A DNA stretch of 64,000 nucleotides, from the NCBI GenBank assembly GCA_902761605.1, contig CACWLC010000003.1, positions 1 to 64,000 of the forward strand. The letters run 5' to 3'. Shown one piece after another: positions 15,099 to 24,106 of this stretch (its first letter is position 1; each line of letters begins with the position of its first letter). This stretch comes from an uncultured Prevotellaceae bacterium (lineage in GTDB: Bacteria > Bacteroidota > Bacteroidia > Bacteroidales > Bacteroidaceae). Position numbers and translations under genes: made by a program. The notes beneath the pieces are model-generated. The model saw only the letters and a list, made by a program, of their open reading frames with translations, was not told the origin of the DNA and searched no databases.

Positions 15099-16601
15099 TT
15101 TATGCAGATATATTGAATGGTCAATACATTTTGGCAGTTCCTCCTGGTAGTGAGTAACATATATCAGAGTGACCTCAGGATTCTTACAGTAATCATCAAC
15201 GATATCCTTTACCATCTTACGGTTGATATCATCAAGACCATGAAGGGGCTCATCGAGAATCAGAAGGTCAGGCTCCTTTACGAAGGCTCTTGCCAATAAT
15301 ACGAGTCGCTGTTCGCCACTCGACATCTCATGGAACTTCCTGTCTTCAAGGTTCCCGATGCCAAAGACATTGAGCCATTTACGGCATTGTATCTTCTCAT
15401 CCTCTTTGGGACGTGTATATAGTCCTACAGTATCCTTCAGACCGCTTGCCACAATCTCTATCGAAGGGATATTCTGCTTGTAGCTGCGATGCATCTCGGG
15501 TGATACGTATCCGATATGTCTCTTGATGTCCCAGATACTCTCTCCCGAACCTCGCTTATGTCCGAACAAGGAAATGTCACAAGCATAACTCTGGGGATTA
15601 TCGGCACATACCAAAGAGAGTAGGGTGGACTTTCCGCTTCCATTCTGTCCCGACAGTGCCCAGTGCTCGCCCTGCATAACGGTCCAGTCAAGATCCTTAA
15701 GGATAGTCCTCGCACCATAGTGGATAGTGACGTGGTTGAAGTGAATGACTTCGTTTAGTTGACAGTTGATAGTGGATAGTGGATAGTTATGATTACCTTG
15801 CTCATTCTTACCCAAAAGGGACGATTCTTTTTGTATCTCATTTTGTGTCTTGGAGTAATCATATCTATCCACTATCAACTCTCCACTTTCCACTCTCCAC
15901 TGTCCACTATTCACTTTAGGCATCACTCGTGAATCCTTTACCTCCACGATATGCGTAATAAACTCCGGTATCTCATCCGTTTTGGCAAGCACCAGTATTA
16001 TCTGCAGTCCTTGTTCATGAGCCAGCATCCCAAGTAACTCTTTCAGCTGTTCTCTGGTCTCCTTATCCAGTCCGATAAACGGGTTTTCCATTATCAGCAC
16101 CTTCGGATTGGTAAAGAGCGATGATGCCAGCTTGTATTTCCTCAGTTCTCCACTCGACAACAGAATGATATATTTGTCAAGCAATGGCTCAAGATGAAAT
16201 ATCTCATATATATGTTTCTGTAGTGCTCTGCGCTCTGGAGTGTCTTCACCAGCCAACTGGTAAGCCTCTTCGAGTTTACTGCCTACAGTAGGTGTCTCCT
16301 CATCTATCTCCATCTGGTTCCAGCGTTGCTGAAGGAAATAGGTCCTGTCGTTATCTCCTCCGTAAGTATCACGGAAAGAGATATATTTCAGTTTGTTGTA
16401 TGGCTCATCAAACCCATATCTCACCATATCGGGAAAAACAGGATGTTTGCCTGTAAGCATATCCACAAACATGGTCTTTCCTGCACCATTTCTTCCGATG
16501 ATGGCAATATGTTCTCCTTCCTCTGAACAGAAGTTTACAGGTTCAGCCATCGACCACTCGGGCTTTCGGGCTCTTGCATTGATGAGTTCAATCGTCTTCA
16601 C
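15093..16601 (-). CDS. Double-domain ABC ATPase, ModF-like
   Basis: Two ABC nucleotide-binding domains lie in one soluble chain with no membrane segments, the layout of ModF/PhrA-like ATPases. Domain 1 has Walker A GRNGAGKT and signature LSSGELRK. Its Walker B reads VLIMENPFIGLD, so the usual D-E pair is E-N and the H-loop histidine is absent. Domain 2 is complete: GQNGSGKST, MSSGEQRL, LLILDEPLHGLD and THYQEE. Domain 1 therefore probably binds but does not hydrolyse ATP. The linker of about 55 residues is largely encoded by two 7-base repeat arrays (15756-15788 and 15866-15914). I favour the GTG at 16601 (VKTIELINAR); a TTG at 16616 lies inside intergenic repeat. It follows ruvC closely and may share its transcript. 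The role is unknown, perhaps metal or molybdate related by family only. Confidence 0.75.
   Translation of the reverse strand: MKTIELINARARKPEWSMAEPVNFCSEEGEHIAIIGRNGAGKTMFVDMLTGKHPVFPDMVRYGFDEPYNKLKYISFRDTYGGDNDRTYFLQQRWNQMEIDEETPTVGSKLEEAYQLAGEDTPERRALQKHIYEIFHLEPLLDKYIILLSSGELRKYKLASSLFTNPKVLIMENPFIGLDKETREQLKELLGMLAHEQGLQIILVLAKTDEIPEFITHIVEVKDSRVMPKVNSGQWRVESGELIVDRYDYSKTQNEIQKESSLLGKNEQGNHNYPLSTINCQLNEVIHFNHVTIHYGARTILKDLDWTVMQGEHWALSGQNGSGKSTLLSLVCADNPQSYACDISLFGHKRGSGESIWDIKRHIGYVSPEMHRSYKQNIPSIEIVASGLKDTVGLYTRPKEDEKIQCRKWLNVFGIGNLEDRKFHEMSSGEQRLVLLARAFVKEPDLLILDEPLHGLDDINRKMVKDIVDDYCKNPEVTLIYVTHYQEELPKCIDHSIYLHKN
15756..15788. repeat. 7-base repeat array inside the ABC ATPase gene
   Basis: Units AGTTGAC, AGTTGAT, AGTGGAT, AGTGGAT and AGTTATG encode part of the inter-domain linker (YPLSTINCQL on the minus strand). 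Confidence 0.75.
15866..15914. repeat. Second 7-base repeat array inside the ABC ATPase gene
   Basis: Seven consecutive units are TCCACTA, TCAACTC, TCCACTT, TCCACTC, TCCACTG, TCCACTA and TTCACTT. On the minus strand they encode SGQWRVESGELIVD. This is the clearest 7-base array in the window. Confidence 0.85.
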
Positions 16602-16607
16602 GGGGTT

Positions 16608-16642
16608 ATTTGACAATTTGACTATTTACAATTTGACTATTT
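16608..16642. repeat. Short repeat array between ruvC and the ABC gene
   Basis: TTTGACAA, TTTGACTA, TTTACAA and TTTGACTA follow each other (7-8 base units) and reach the ruvC stop codon. Confidence 0.7.
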
Positions 16643-17195
16643 ATTTCTTTATTTTCTCCGGGTTTTTGTTTATGAAGTCCTTCCACCCGCGATATTTCAC
16701 ATCACTCTCAGGACGGCCCATCTGGAGATAGTGACAATAGGCAGCAGCAAGAGCGTCGGTGGCATCCATAAACTTTCCCATCTCCTCATTAGGGATCTTC
16801 AAGAGTCTCTGTAACATCCCTGCCACCTGTTCTTTCGATGCTCCTCCATTACCCGTAAGAGCCATCTTGATCTTCATAGGAGCATACTCGTGGATAGGTA
16901 CCCCATGATGGATAGCAGCAGCTATAGCAGTACCCTGAGCCCTTCCAAGCTTTAGCATCGACTGTACGTTCTTTCCGAAGAATGGAGCCTCAATGGCCAT
17001 CTCATCAGGCAGGAAACCATCGATGATGCTTGTTACCCGCTCAAAGATATGTCCAAGTTTCAGATAAGCATCAGGAAACTTCCTCAGGTCGATAACCCCC
17101 ATAGTCATCATCTGTGCCTTGCCATCAGTAACCTTCAGCAAGCCATATCCCATGAGGTTCGTTCCGGGGTCGATTCCAAGGATGATTTTTTCCAT
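16641..17195 (-). CDS. ruvC: Crossover junction endodeoxyribonuclease RuvC
   Basis: The 184-residue nuclease resolves Holliday junctions with RuvAB. The four acidic catalytic positions are visible: D in [15 protein letters not shown] near the N-terminus, E in [15 protein letters not shown], and the two aspartates in [16 protein letters not shown]. Start choice: the ATG at 17195 ([11 protein letters not shown]) fits the family. A longer start at 17216 would add residues (MVNGYWL) that are only translated 7-base repeat. The short 3' extension is lysine-rich. ruvC lies 34 bases after feoB, in a spacer made of AACCAAT-type repeats, and is probably read from the feoB promoter. Confidence 0.93.
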   Translation of the reverse strand: MEKIILGIDPGTNLMGYGLLKVTDGKAQMMTMGVIDLRKFPDAYLKLGHIFERVTSIIDGFLPDEMAIEAPFFGKNVQSMLKLGRAQGTAIAAAIHHGVPIHEYAPMKIKMALTGNGGASKEQVAGMLQRLLKIPNEEMGKFMDATDALAAAYCHYLQMGRPESDVKYRGWKDFINKNPEKIKK

Positions 17196-17244
17196 TAACC
17201 AATAACCATTAACCAATAACCGTTAACCATTAACCAATAACCAA
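17195..17244. repeat. 7-base repeat array at the feoB-ruvC junction
   Basis: Seven units (AACCAAT, AACCATT, AACCAAT, AACCGTT, AACCATT, AACCAAT, AACCAAT) fill the spacer and extend into feoB, whose last codons (SLVIG and stop) are written in this repeat. Confidence 0.85.
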
Positions 17245-19752
17245 TGAGCCGAATTGGTAGACGAGGGCGGAGACGATCCAGGCTACTGCAGTAGTGTAGA
17301 ATGCTGCAAAGCCAGCCCAGCGCCAGGAGCCTGTCTCATTCTTGATGGCTACGATAGTGGCGATACAGGGGAAGTACAGTAATATAAATATAAGGTACGC
17401 GTACGAGGCCAACGGGGTTATTCCCTCTTTCATCATTGCCTGACGCAGATGGGTATATTTCTCTGTATCTTCGCTGAAGTCCTCATCATCACCAAAGGAG
17501 TCATCACCAGAGTAGAGCACACCTATCGAAGAAGCCACAATCTCTTTTGCTCCGACACCACAAATCAGACTTACATCAAGTTTCCAGTTGAATCCCTGAG
17601 GCATGAATACAGGCTCAATGGCCTTACCTATACGTCCGATATAACTTTGTTCTTGCTGTTGTTCACGTGACAGTTCTTCATTATGTGGGAAATATCCTAA
17701 TGCCCATACGATGATTGATGCCACAAGGATAATACCTCCCATCTTCTTCAGATACTCCTTACCTTTCTCCCAGGTGTGACGCATGATGGCTTTGCCAGTA
17801 GGCCAACGATAGGGTGGGAGCTCCATCACGAATGGTGTGTCCTCGCCTTTGATAACAAGCGAAGAGAAGATCTTGCTGACGATTACTGCCACAACTATTC
17901 CTATGACATAGAGCGATAGCATCACCCATGAGCGATAGTGCAGTGAGAAGAATGTGCCTGCTATCATGATATATATCGGCAGACGGGCTGAGCAACTCAT
18001 AAAGGGCAGTATCATCATCGTGATGATCCTTGACCTGCGACTCTCGATGGTTCTCGTTGCCATAATCGCAGGGACATTACATCCGAAGCCCATGATAAGA
18101 GGGATAAACGACTTTCCGTGCAGTCCCATCTGGTGCATAAGCTTATCCATGATGAATGCAGCTCGGGCCATATATCCGGAGTCTTCCATCAAAGAGATGA
18201 AGAAATAGAGTATCAGGATCTGCGGGAGGAAGACGATAACACTTCCCACACCACCTATCACTCCTTCTATGAGCATTGCCTTCAGTGGTCCGTCTGTCAT
18301 CGTGGCTCCGATATAGTCTCCTAACCAGGCAACACCTTCATCAATCCAGTCCATAGGATACTGACCCAGAGAGAATGTTGTCTGGAACATCACGAAGAGT
18401 ATCAGGAAGAATATCGGGAAACCAAAGTACTTATGCGAGAGCACAGCATCTATCAGATGAGTGGTGTGATAGGTGTCTTCCTTACTTCCGGTCTTATATC
18501 CAGCCTCTCTGAGGGCACCATTGATAAAACCGTATTTGGCATCCATGATAGCTGTCTCAGAGTCGTTGCCTGTCTCTTCCTTAACACGTGTTGAGGCTTT
18601 GTCGCGCTCTGTGGTGAGGTTGTGGAAGTCATGCATACGGTTCTCTCCCTGCATGTGATGTCCCAGATAGTCGAGCACCTGACTGTCATGTTCCAGGAGC
18701 TTCAGCGACAGATATCGGGTAGAGTAGTGCTGGGTGATATGTTCGTCTGCCTTGAGGTATTTCTGGATATGTGCGATACCGTCTTCTATCTCATGGCCAT
18801 AGTTGATATGCAGGTGACGTGCAGCCTTGCTTGTTCCCTCATATACCTGGATGACAGCCTTGAAGAGTTCCTTTACTCCATCACCATTCTTAAATGATGT
18901 GGGTATCATCGGCATACCAAACAACTTGCTCAGTGTCTCGATGTTCACATTGTCGCCTCTTCGCTCAAACTCATCATACATGTTCAGGGCACAAACCATA
19001 CGTATGTTCATATCCACCAACTGAGTTGTGAGATAGAGGTTACGTTCAAGATTTGATGAGTCGATGACATTGATCACCACATCAGGCATCTTCTCTGTGA
19101 GATGCTCTCTGACATAGAGTTCCTCTGGGGAATAACAGCTCAACGAATATGTTCCCGGCAGGTCGGTGAGGTTAAACTCATATCCGAAGAACGATGCATG
19201 GGCCTCAGTGGCATCAACAGTGACACCTGAGTAGTTTCCCACATGTCCGTGAGCTCCGGAAGCGTAATTAAAGAGTGAGGTCTTTCCGCAGTTAGGGTTA
19301 CCTACGAGGGCAACGTTGATAGTACGACGCTCTTTCTTTGCGATGTGCTGGAGGTAGTCGTCTTCGTGGAGTGGAGTGGATAGTGGAGAGTGTAGAGTGG
19401 ATAGTTTAGAGTTTGCTACCGCTGCAGATTCTATCATTGAAGAATCCTGCGGGGCAGTAGTACGCTCGAGCTCTGCTCGCTTGCTACCGGAGGGACGCAA
19501 GAACTCTACACTCTCAGTTCTAAACTCTAAACTACTAACCACTTCAATCATCTCCGCCTCATGATGCCTGAGACTTACCTCATAGCCCATAAGTTTATAC
19601 TTCACAGGGTCTTGCAATGGGGCATTGAGCAATACCTCCACTTCTTTGCCTTTGATGAATCCCATCTCGATGATTCGTTTGCGGAATCCACCATGTCCTA
19701 ACACTTTGACGATAATGCCTTTCTCGCCAGTTTTTAAATCCGATAGTTTCAT
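17230..19752 (-). CDS. feoB: Ferrous iron transporter FeoB with fused FeoA domain
   Basis: The 840-residue inner-membrane Fe(II) importer has an N-terminal FeoA-like SH3 domain (MKLSDLKTGEKGIIVKVLGH, residues 1-75) fused to FeoB, a known Bacteroidetes arrangement. The G domain has G1 GNPNCGKTS, G3 DLPGTYSL and G4 ALNMYDE. Gate regions and about ten membrane segments follow, with the conserved GFGCNVPAIMATRTIESRRS core. The start at 19752 is set by the promoter box only 8 bases upstream (TAACTTTGC on this strand, 19760-19768), so the leader is very short or absent. The linker between FeoA and the G domain (about residues 75-135) is encoded largely by 7-base repeats (19366-19413, 19502-19540). 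The C-terminal codons also lie in repeat DNA. ruvC is downstream in the same direction. Confidence 0.94.
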   Translation of the reverse strand: MKLSDLKTGEKGIIVKVLGHGGFRKRIIEMGFIKGKEVEVLLNAPLQDPVKYKLMGYEVSLRHHEAEMIEVVSSLEFRTESVEFLRPSGSKRAELERTTAPQDSSMIESAAVANSKLSTLHSPLSTPLHEDDYLQHIAKKERRTINVALVGNPNCGKTSLFNYASGAHGHVGNYSGVTVDATEAHASFFGYEFNLTDLPGTYSLSCYSPEELYVREHLTEKMPDVVINVIDSSNLERNLYLTTQLVDMNIRMVCALNMYDEFERRGDNVNIETLSKLFGMPMIPTSFKNGDGVKELFKAVIQVYEGTSKAARHLHINYGHEIEDGIAHIQKYLKADEHITQHYSTRYLSLKLLEHDSQVLDYLGHHMQGENRMHDFHNLTTERDKASTRVKEETGNDSETAIMDAKYGFINGALREAGYKTGSKEDTYHTTHLIDAVLSHKYFGFPIFFLILFVMFQTTFSLGQYPMDWIDEGVAWLGDYIGATMTDGPLKAMLIEGVIGGVGSVIVFLPQILILYFFISLMEDSGYMARAAFIMDKLMHQMGLHGKSFIPLIMGFGCNVPAIMATRTIESRRSRIITMMILPFMSCSARLPIYIMIAGTFFSLHYRSWVMLSLYVIGIVVAVIVSKIFSSLVIKGEDTPFVMELPPYRWPTGKAIMRHTWEKGKEYLKKMGGIILVASIIVWALGYFPHNEELSREQQQEQSYIGRIGKAIEPVFMPQGFNWKLDVSLICGVGAKEIVASSIGVLYSGDDSFGDDEDFSEDTEKYTHLRQAMMKEGITPLASYAYLIFILLYFPCIATIVAIKNETGSWRWAGFAAFYTTAVAWIVSALVYQFGSLVIG
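19366..19413. repeat. 7-base repeat array inside feoB
   Basis: Units AGTGGAT, AGTGGAG, AGTGTAG, AGTGGAT and AGTTTAG encode SKLSTLHSPLSTP in the FeoA-FeoB linker on the minus strand. Confidence 0.8.
19502..19540. repeat. Second 7-base repeat array inside feoB
   Basis: AACTCTA, CACTCTC, AGTTCTA, AACTCTA and AACTACT-like units encode VVSSLEFRTESVEF on the minus strand. Between the two arrays lies non-repeat linker DNA at 19414-19501. Confidence 0.75.
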
Positions 19753-19759
19753 AACGCCT

Positions 19760-19768
19760 GCAAAGTTA
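19760..19768 (-). promoter_or_regulatory. -7 box of feoB
   Basis: The minus strand reads TAACTTTGC directly before the feoB ATG at 19752, implying a leader of a few bases at most. Confidence 0.65.
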
Positions 19769-19836
19769 CGGATTATTTTCGTGCAACTTGGTTGCAACAA
19801 TGGTCAAAAGGCTCAAAATACCTAAAAGTAGGTATC

Positions 19837-20547
19837 TTAAGCCTCTGCTTCAGCCTTAAAGTAGTTCTCGAGCTCTGCCTTTGCACTTCCTTCATTGTTG
19901 GGCAGGTCGCGGATGATCTGACCTTTCTCCAACAGGGCTATACGTGTAGATATATCTACTGTATGTGCGAGATTATGACTCGATATCAGCAGTGTGGCGT
20001 TGTTCTGTTTGGCATAGTCGGTGAGCACATGCTTCAGCACATTCTGCGATGACGGGTCGAGGAAGTTGAATGGCTCATCGAGAATCACAAGCTTTGGTCT
20101 CATGAAGAGGGCGGAGATGATACCTACCTTCTGTTTGTTACCGGCAGAGAGGTTACGTATCAGTTTTTTCTGTCCGAAGATCTCTCCTCCGGCAAGTTTC
20201 TCAAAGTCCTTCAAACGCTCATCCACCTGTTCCTGAGGGATATTGTTGATCTTACCCAGGAAGGCGAAATACTCCTCTGGGGTGAGGAAGTCGATGAGGA
20301 ACCCGTCATCGATATATGCCCCAGTGTTGTCTTTCCATTCCTCACTGTCGGCAGGGTTGATACCATCGATGGTTACTGTTCCCTCATCTGGCTTCAACAG
20401 ATCGAGGATCATCCTGAACAGTGTGGTCTTACCGGCACCATTGTTTCCTACCAGTCCGAGTATATCTCCATCATTCACCACAAACTCTGGGATATCACTC
20501 GCCACAGTCTTTCCAAATGCCTTTTTCAGGTTGCTAACGGTAATCAT
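19837..20547 (-). CDS. ABC transporter ATP-binding protein
   Basis: A single 236-residue nucleotide-binding domain is present: Walker A GNNGAGKTT, signature LSAGNKQKVGI, Walker B KLVILDEPFNFLD and H-loop SSHNLAHT. The order and the short NNGAGKT motif place it with the CcmA/BcrA/DrrA-type exporters. No permease gene lies next to it: secA is upstream on the same strand and feoB downstream. Its membrane partner must be elsewhere, or it serves another role. It follows secA by 33 bases of repeat-rich spacer and is probably in the secA transcript. Substrate unknown. Confidence 0.87.
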   Translation of the reverse strand: MITVSNLKKAFGKTVASDIPEFVVNDGDILGLVGNNGAGKTTLFRMILDLLKPDEGTVTIDGINPADSEEWKDNTGAYIDDGFLIDFLTPEEYFAFLGKINNIPQEQVDERLKDFEKLAGGEIFGQKKLIRNLSAGNKQKVGIISALFMRPKLVILDEPFNFLDPSSQNVLKHVLTDYAKQNNATLLISSHNLAHTVDISTRIALLEKGQIIRDLPNNEGSAKAELENYFKAEAEA

Positions 20548-20548
20548 A

Positions 20549-20583
20549 TTTTTACCTTTTTACTTTTTTACCTTTTACCTTTA
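20549..20583. repeat. Short repeat array between secA and the ABC gene
   Basis: TTTTTACC and TTTTACT-like units of 7-8 bases fill the spacer and reach the secA stop codon. Confidence 0.65.
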
Positions 20584-23500
20584 AACAATTCCTTTGCCGT
20601 GACAGTTCTTAAACTTCTTACCAGAGCCACAAGGACAAGGATCATTTCTTCCAGGAAGCTTATCCTTGACAAGTGGAGTACGAGGCTGTTGTGCTCTTGT
20701 ATCGTGCTGGGCAGCAGCCTGTTGGTTCTTGTCAACGAGCTGTTCCTCACCCACCTGTTGCTTCGACTCAGTATACTGCTGACGCTGTGTCCTCTGCTCA
20801 GGAGCAGCCTCCTGAACCTGTTGCATCTCAGGAATCTGGGCACGTGTGAGGATGCTGCAGATACGGTTATACATCTCATTGATCATAGCATCCCATACCT
20901 TTGCACTCTCGAGTTTGAAGATCAGGAGTGGGTCTTTCTGCTCATAGGATGCATTCTGTACTGAGTGCTTCAACTCATCCAACTGACGGAGGTTCTCCTT
21001 CCATGAGTCGTCGATGATATGCAGGAGGATACTCTTCTCAAACTCCTTGACAACACTCTTTGACTCTGTCTCATAGGCCTCCTTGAGGTTACATGGGATA
21101 TTAAACATCCTTCTGCCATCAGTGATAGGTACCATGATACGCTCGTACATATGTCCCTGATTCTCATATACCTGTTGGATGATAGGCTGGGCAACAGCCT
21201 GTATACGCTCTGTCTTACGGTTGAAGTTACCGATGGCAGCCTGGAAGGCGTTCTCTGTGAGCACGTCTCTTGGCTGGTCGATAAACTCTTCGCTTGTAAA
21301 TGGAACCTCCATCGAGAGTACATGCATAAACTCTTCCTTCACTCCCTGATAGTCACCGGAGTTCTCGATGATATTCACTACACGGTCCCAGATGATGTTT
21401 GAGATATCCATACCGATACGCTCACCCATAAGAGCATGACGTCGCTTCTCATAGATTACGGTACGCTGTTTGTTCATCACATCATCATATTCGATAAGAC
21501 GCTTACGGATACCGAAGTTGTTCTCCTCAACCTTCTTCTGTGCTCTCTCGATACTCTTGGAGATCATTGGTGATTCGATCATCTCACCATCCTTGAAACC
21601 TAAGCGGTCCATCACTGAGGCAATACGCTCAGAGGCAAACAGACGCATCAGCTTATCCTCGAGAGATACATAGAATACAGAACTTCCCGGGTCTCCCTGA
21701 CGACCTGCACGACCTCTTAACTGACGGTCTACACGACGGCTCTCATGACGCTCTGTACCGATGATAGCAAGACCTCCTGCTGCCTTTACCTCAGGAGAGA
21801 GTTTGATATCGGTACCACGACCGGCCATGTTGGTAGCGATGGTGACAGCACCCTTACCATTGGTGCTCTGTCCTGCGAGAGCAACGATGTCTGCCTCCTT
21901 CTGGTGCAGCTTGGCATTAAGCACCTGGTGGGGGATACCTTCTCTCTTGCCGGTCTCCGGGTTCACATACATGTCGAGCATACGACTCAGGAGCTCTGAG
22001 ATCTCCACAGATGTAGTACCAATCAGAGTAGGACGGCCCGCATCCCTCATTCTTACTATCTCATCGATCACGGCCTTGTATTTCTCACGGGCAGTCTTGT
22101 ATACTCGGTCATCCTGGTCATTACGGATAACAGGACGGTTGGTCGGAATCTCAACAACATCGAGTTTGTAGATATCCCAGAACTCACCAGCCTCAGTAGA
22201 GGCGGTACCTGTCATACCTGCCAGCTTGTGGTACATACGGAAGTAGTTCTGCAGTGTGATAGTGGCGAATGTCTGTGTGGCAGCCTCTACCTTTACATGT
22301 TCCTTGGCCTCTACTGCCTGATGCAGACCATCACTCCATCTGCGACCTTCCATGATACGACCTGTCTGTTCATCAACGATCTTTACCTCTCCGTCGATGA
22401 CAACATACTCATCATCCTTATTAAACATACAGTATGCCTTCAACAGCTGCTGGAGGGTGTGAACTCGCTCACTCTGAACAGCGTAGTGGTTCATCATCTC
22501 GTCTTTCTTGTCGAGACGCTCCTGGTCTGTGAGACCTGTCTCTGCCTCAAGAGCTGAGAGTTCGGAGGTGATGTCAGGCAAGACGAAGAGCTCTGCATCA
22601 TTGACCTGTTTTGCAAGCCATCCTGTACCCTTGTCTGTGAGGTCGCAGGAGTTAAGCTTCTCATCAACAACGAAATACAGTGGCTCAACGGCCTCTGGCA
22701 TCCTACGGTTGTTGTTCTCCATGTATATCTCCTCGGTCTTCAACATTCCTGCCTTGATACCTTCTTCAGAAAGATACTTGATGAGTGGCTTGTTCTTTGG
22801 CAGAGCCTTATGAGAACGGTAGAGCGACAGGAATCCTGCATCGAGTTTCTCCTGACCCTCTTTCTTTTTGCCTTCCTCAATAAGTCTGTTACCCTCAGTG
22901 ATAAGACTCTTTGCCTCAGCAAGATACTGAGTAGCCAACTGACGCTGAACACCTACCAGACGTTCTACCAGTGGCTGATACTCCTCAAACATCTGGTCGT
23001 CACCCTTTGGAATAGGACCAGAGATGATCAGAGGTGTACGGGCATCATCAATCAACACAGAGTCAACCTCATCGACGATGGCATAGTTATGTGAACGCTG
23101 TACGAGGTCCTGTGGTGAGATGGCCATATTGTCACGCAGGTAGTCGAAACCAAACTCATTGTTGGTACCGAAGGTGATGTCTGCCTGATAAGCCTTACGA
23201 CGAGCCTCAGAGTTTGGCTGGTGCTTGTCGATACAGTCTACTGAGAGCCCATGGAACATATAGAGCGGTCCCATCCACTCAGAGTCACGCTTAGCCAGGT
23301 AGTCGTTCACTGTTACCACATGAACACCATTACCTGTAAGCGCATTCAGGAACACAGGTAGGGTAGCCACAAGGGTCTTACCTTCACCAGTGGCCATCTC
23401 GGCAATCTTACCCTGATGCAGAACGACACCACCAAACAACTGTACGTCATAGTGTATCATCTCCCATTTCAGGTCATTACCTCCTGCTGTCCAGTGGTTA

Positions 23501-23970
23501 TGATATATGGCCTTGTCTCCGTCGATGGTGATAAAGTCCTTCTTAGGATCTCCAGCCAGTTCTCTGTCAAAGTCTGTAGCTGTGACTATTGTCTCTTCAT
23601 TCTCTGCGAAACGTCTTGCTGTCTCCTTAACGATAGCAAACACCTCGGGCATCACCTCATCAAGGGCTTTCTCATAGATGTCGAGCACCTCTTTCTCTAT
23701 CTTGTCGATCTGTGCGAAGATGTCTGCACGCTCATCGATAGGTGTATCCTCGATCTTTGCCTTCAACTCGGCAATGCGGTTCTTCTGCTCAGTAGCAGAA
23801 CTCTGTACTTGTTGCTGTAACTCCTTCGTACGCTGACGAAGTGCGTCATTGTCTAATGCTTCTACCTTTGGCGACACTGCCTTAACCTTCTCTACGAGTG
23901 GCTGGATGAGTTTCATGTCTCGAGAACTCTTGTCACCGAACAATGACTTCAAAATCTTATTAAAATTCAT
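20581..23970 (-). CDS. secA: Preprotein translocase ATPase SecA
   Basis: The 1129-residue motor drives protein export through SecYEG. Walker A is [14 protein letters not shown]. The DEAD-type motif is in [20 protein letters not shown], and the second helicase domain shows [11 protein letters not shown] and [15 protein letters not shown]. The C-terminus has a zinc-binding tail, [20 protein letters not shown], used for SecB or membrane contact. At over 1100 residues it is longer than E. coli SecA (about 900), as usual in Bacteroidetes, with extra sequence before the DEAD region and a Gln-rich segment ahead of the zinc tail. The ATG at 23970 ([12 protein letters not shown]) is chosen because the 28 codons upstream are intergenic repeat and promoter. 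Confidence 0.96.
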   Translation of the reverse strand: MNFNKILKSLFGDKSSRDMKLIQPLVEKVKAVSPKVEALDNDALRQRTKELQQQVQSSATEQKNRIAELKAKIEDTPIDERADIFAQIDKIEKEVLDIYEKALDEVMPEVFAIVKETARRFAENEETIVTATDFDRELAGDPKKDFITIDGDKAIYHNHWTAGGNDLKWEMIHYDVQLFGGVVLHQGKIAEMATGEGKTLVATLPVFLNALTGNGVHVVTVNDYLAKRDSEWMGPLYMFHGLSVDCIDKHQPNSEARRKAYQADITFGTNNEFGFDYLRDNMAISPQDLVQRSHNYAIVDEVDSVLIDDARTPLIISGPIPKGDDQMFEEYQPLVERLVGVQRQLATQYLAEAKSLITEGNRLIEEGKKKEGQEKLDAGFLSLYRSHKALPKNKPLIKYLSEEGIKAGMLKTEEIYMENNNRRMPEAVEPLYFVVDEKLNSCDLTDKGTGWLAKQVNDAELFVLPDITSELSALEAETGLTDQERLDKKDEMMNHYAVQSERVHTLQQLLKAYCMFNKDDEYVVIDGEVKIVDEQTGRIMEGRRWSDGLHQAVEAKEHVKVEAATQTFATITLQNYFRMYHKLAGMTGTASTEAGEFWDIYKLDVVEIPTNRPVIRNDQDDRVYKTAREKYKAVIDEIVRMRDAGRPTLIGTTSVEISELLSRMLDMYVNPETGKREGIPHQVLNAKLHQKEADIVALAGQSTNGKGAVTIATNMAGRGTDIKLSPEVKAAGGLAIIGTERHESRRVDRQLRGRAGRQGDPGSSVFYVSLEDKLMRLFASERIASVMDRLGFKDGEMIESPMISKSIERAQKKVEENNFGIRKRLIEYDDVMNKQRTVIYEKRRHALMGERIGMDISNIIWDRVVNIIENSGDYQGVKEEFMHVLSMEVPFTSEEFIDQPRDVLTENAFQAAIGNFNRKTERIQAVAQPIIQQVYENQGHMYERIMVPITDGRRMFNIPCNLKEAYETESKSVVKEFEKSILLHIIDDSWKENLRQLDELKHSVQNASYEQKDPLLIFKLESAKVWDAMINEMYNRICSILTRAQIPEMQQVQEAAPEQRTQRQQYTESKQQVGEEQLVDKNQQAAAQHDTRAQQPRTPLVKDKLPGRNDPCPCGSGKKFKNCHGKGIV

Positions 23971-23974
23971 CTTT

Positions 23975-24011
23975 ATATTTACGATTTGACTATTTACGAT
24001 TTGACTATTTC
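23975..24011. repeat. Short repeat array in the secA leader
   Basis: TTTACGA and TTTGACTA alternate twice (7-8 base units) between the promoter and the ATG of secA, so the array lies in the 5' leader of the mRNA. Confidence 0.75.
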
Positions 24012-24022
24012 TTTTAGCGGCT

Positions 24023-24055
24023 GCAAAGGTACAAATAATATTTGTAACCACCAAA
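24023..24055 (-). promoter_or_regulatory. secA promoter
   Basis: On the minus strand TTTG (24052-24055) and TACCTTTGC (24023-24031) are 20 bases apart, giving a leader of about 45 nt. Confidence 0.75.
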
Positions 24056-24075
24056 GGCTTTAATACCTTTTTGCG

Positions 24076-24106
24076 TTTATCATTTATCCTTTATCATTTA
24101 TCATTT
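24076..24106. repeat. 7-base repeat array after the phosphatase-fold gene
   Basis: TTTATCA, TTTATCC, TTTATCA and TTTATCA units occupy the short gap between this gene and the secA promoter, starting right at the stop codon. Confidence 0.8.
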
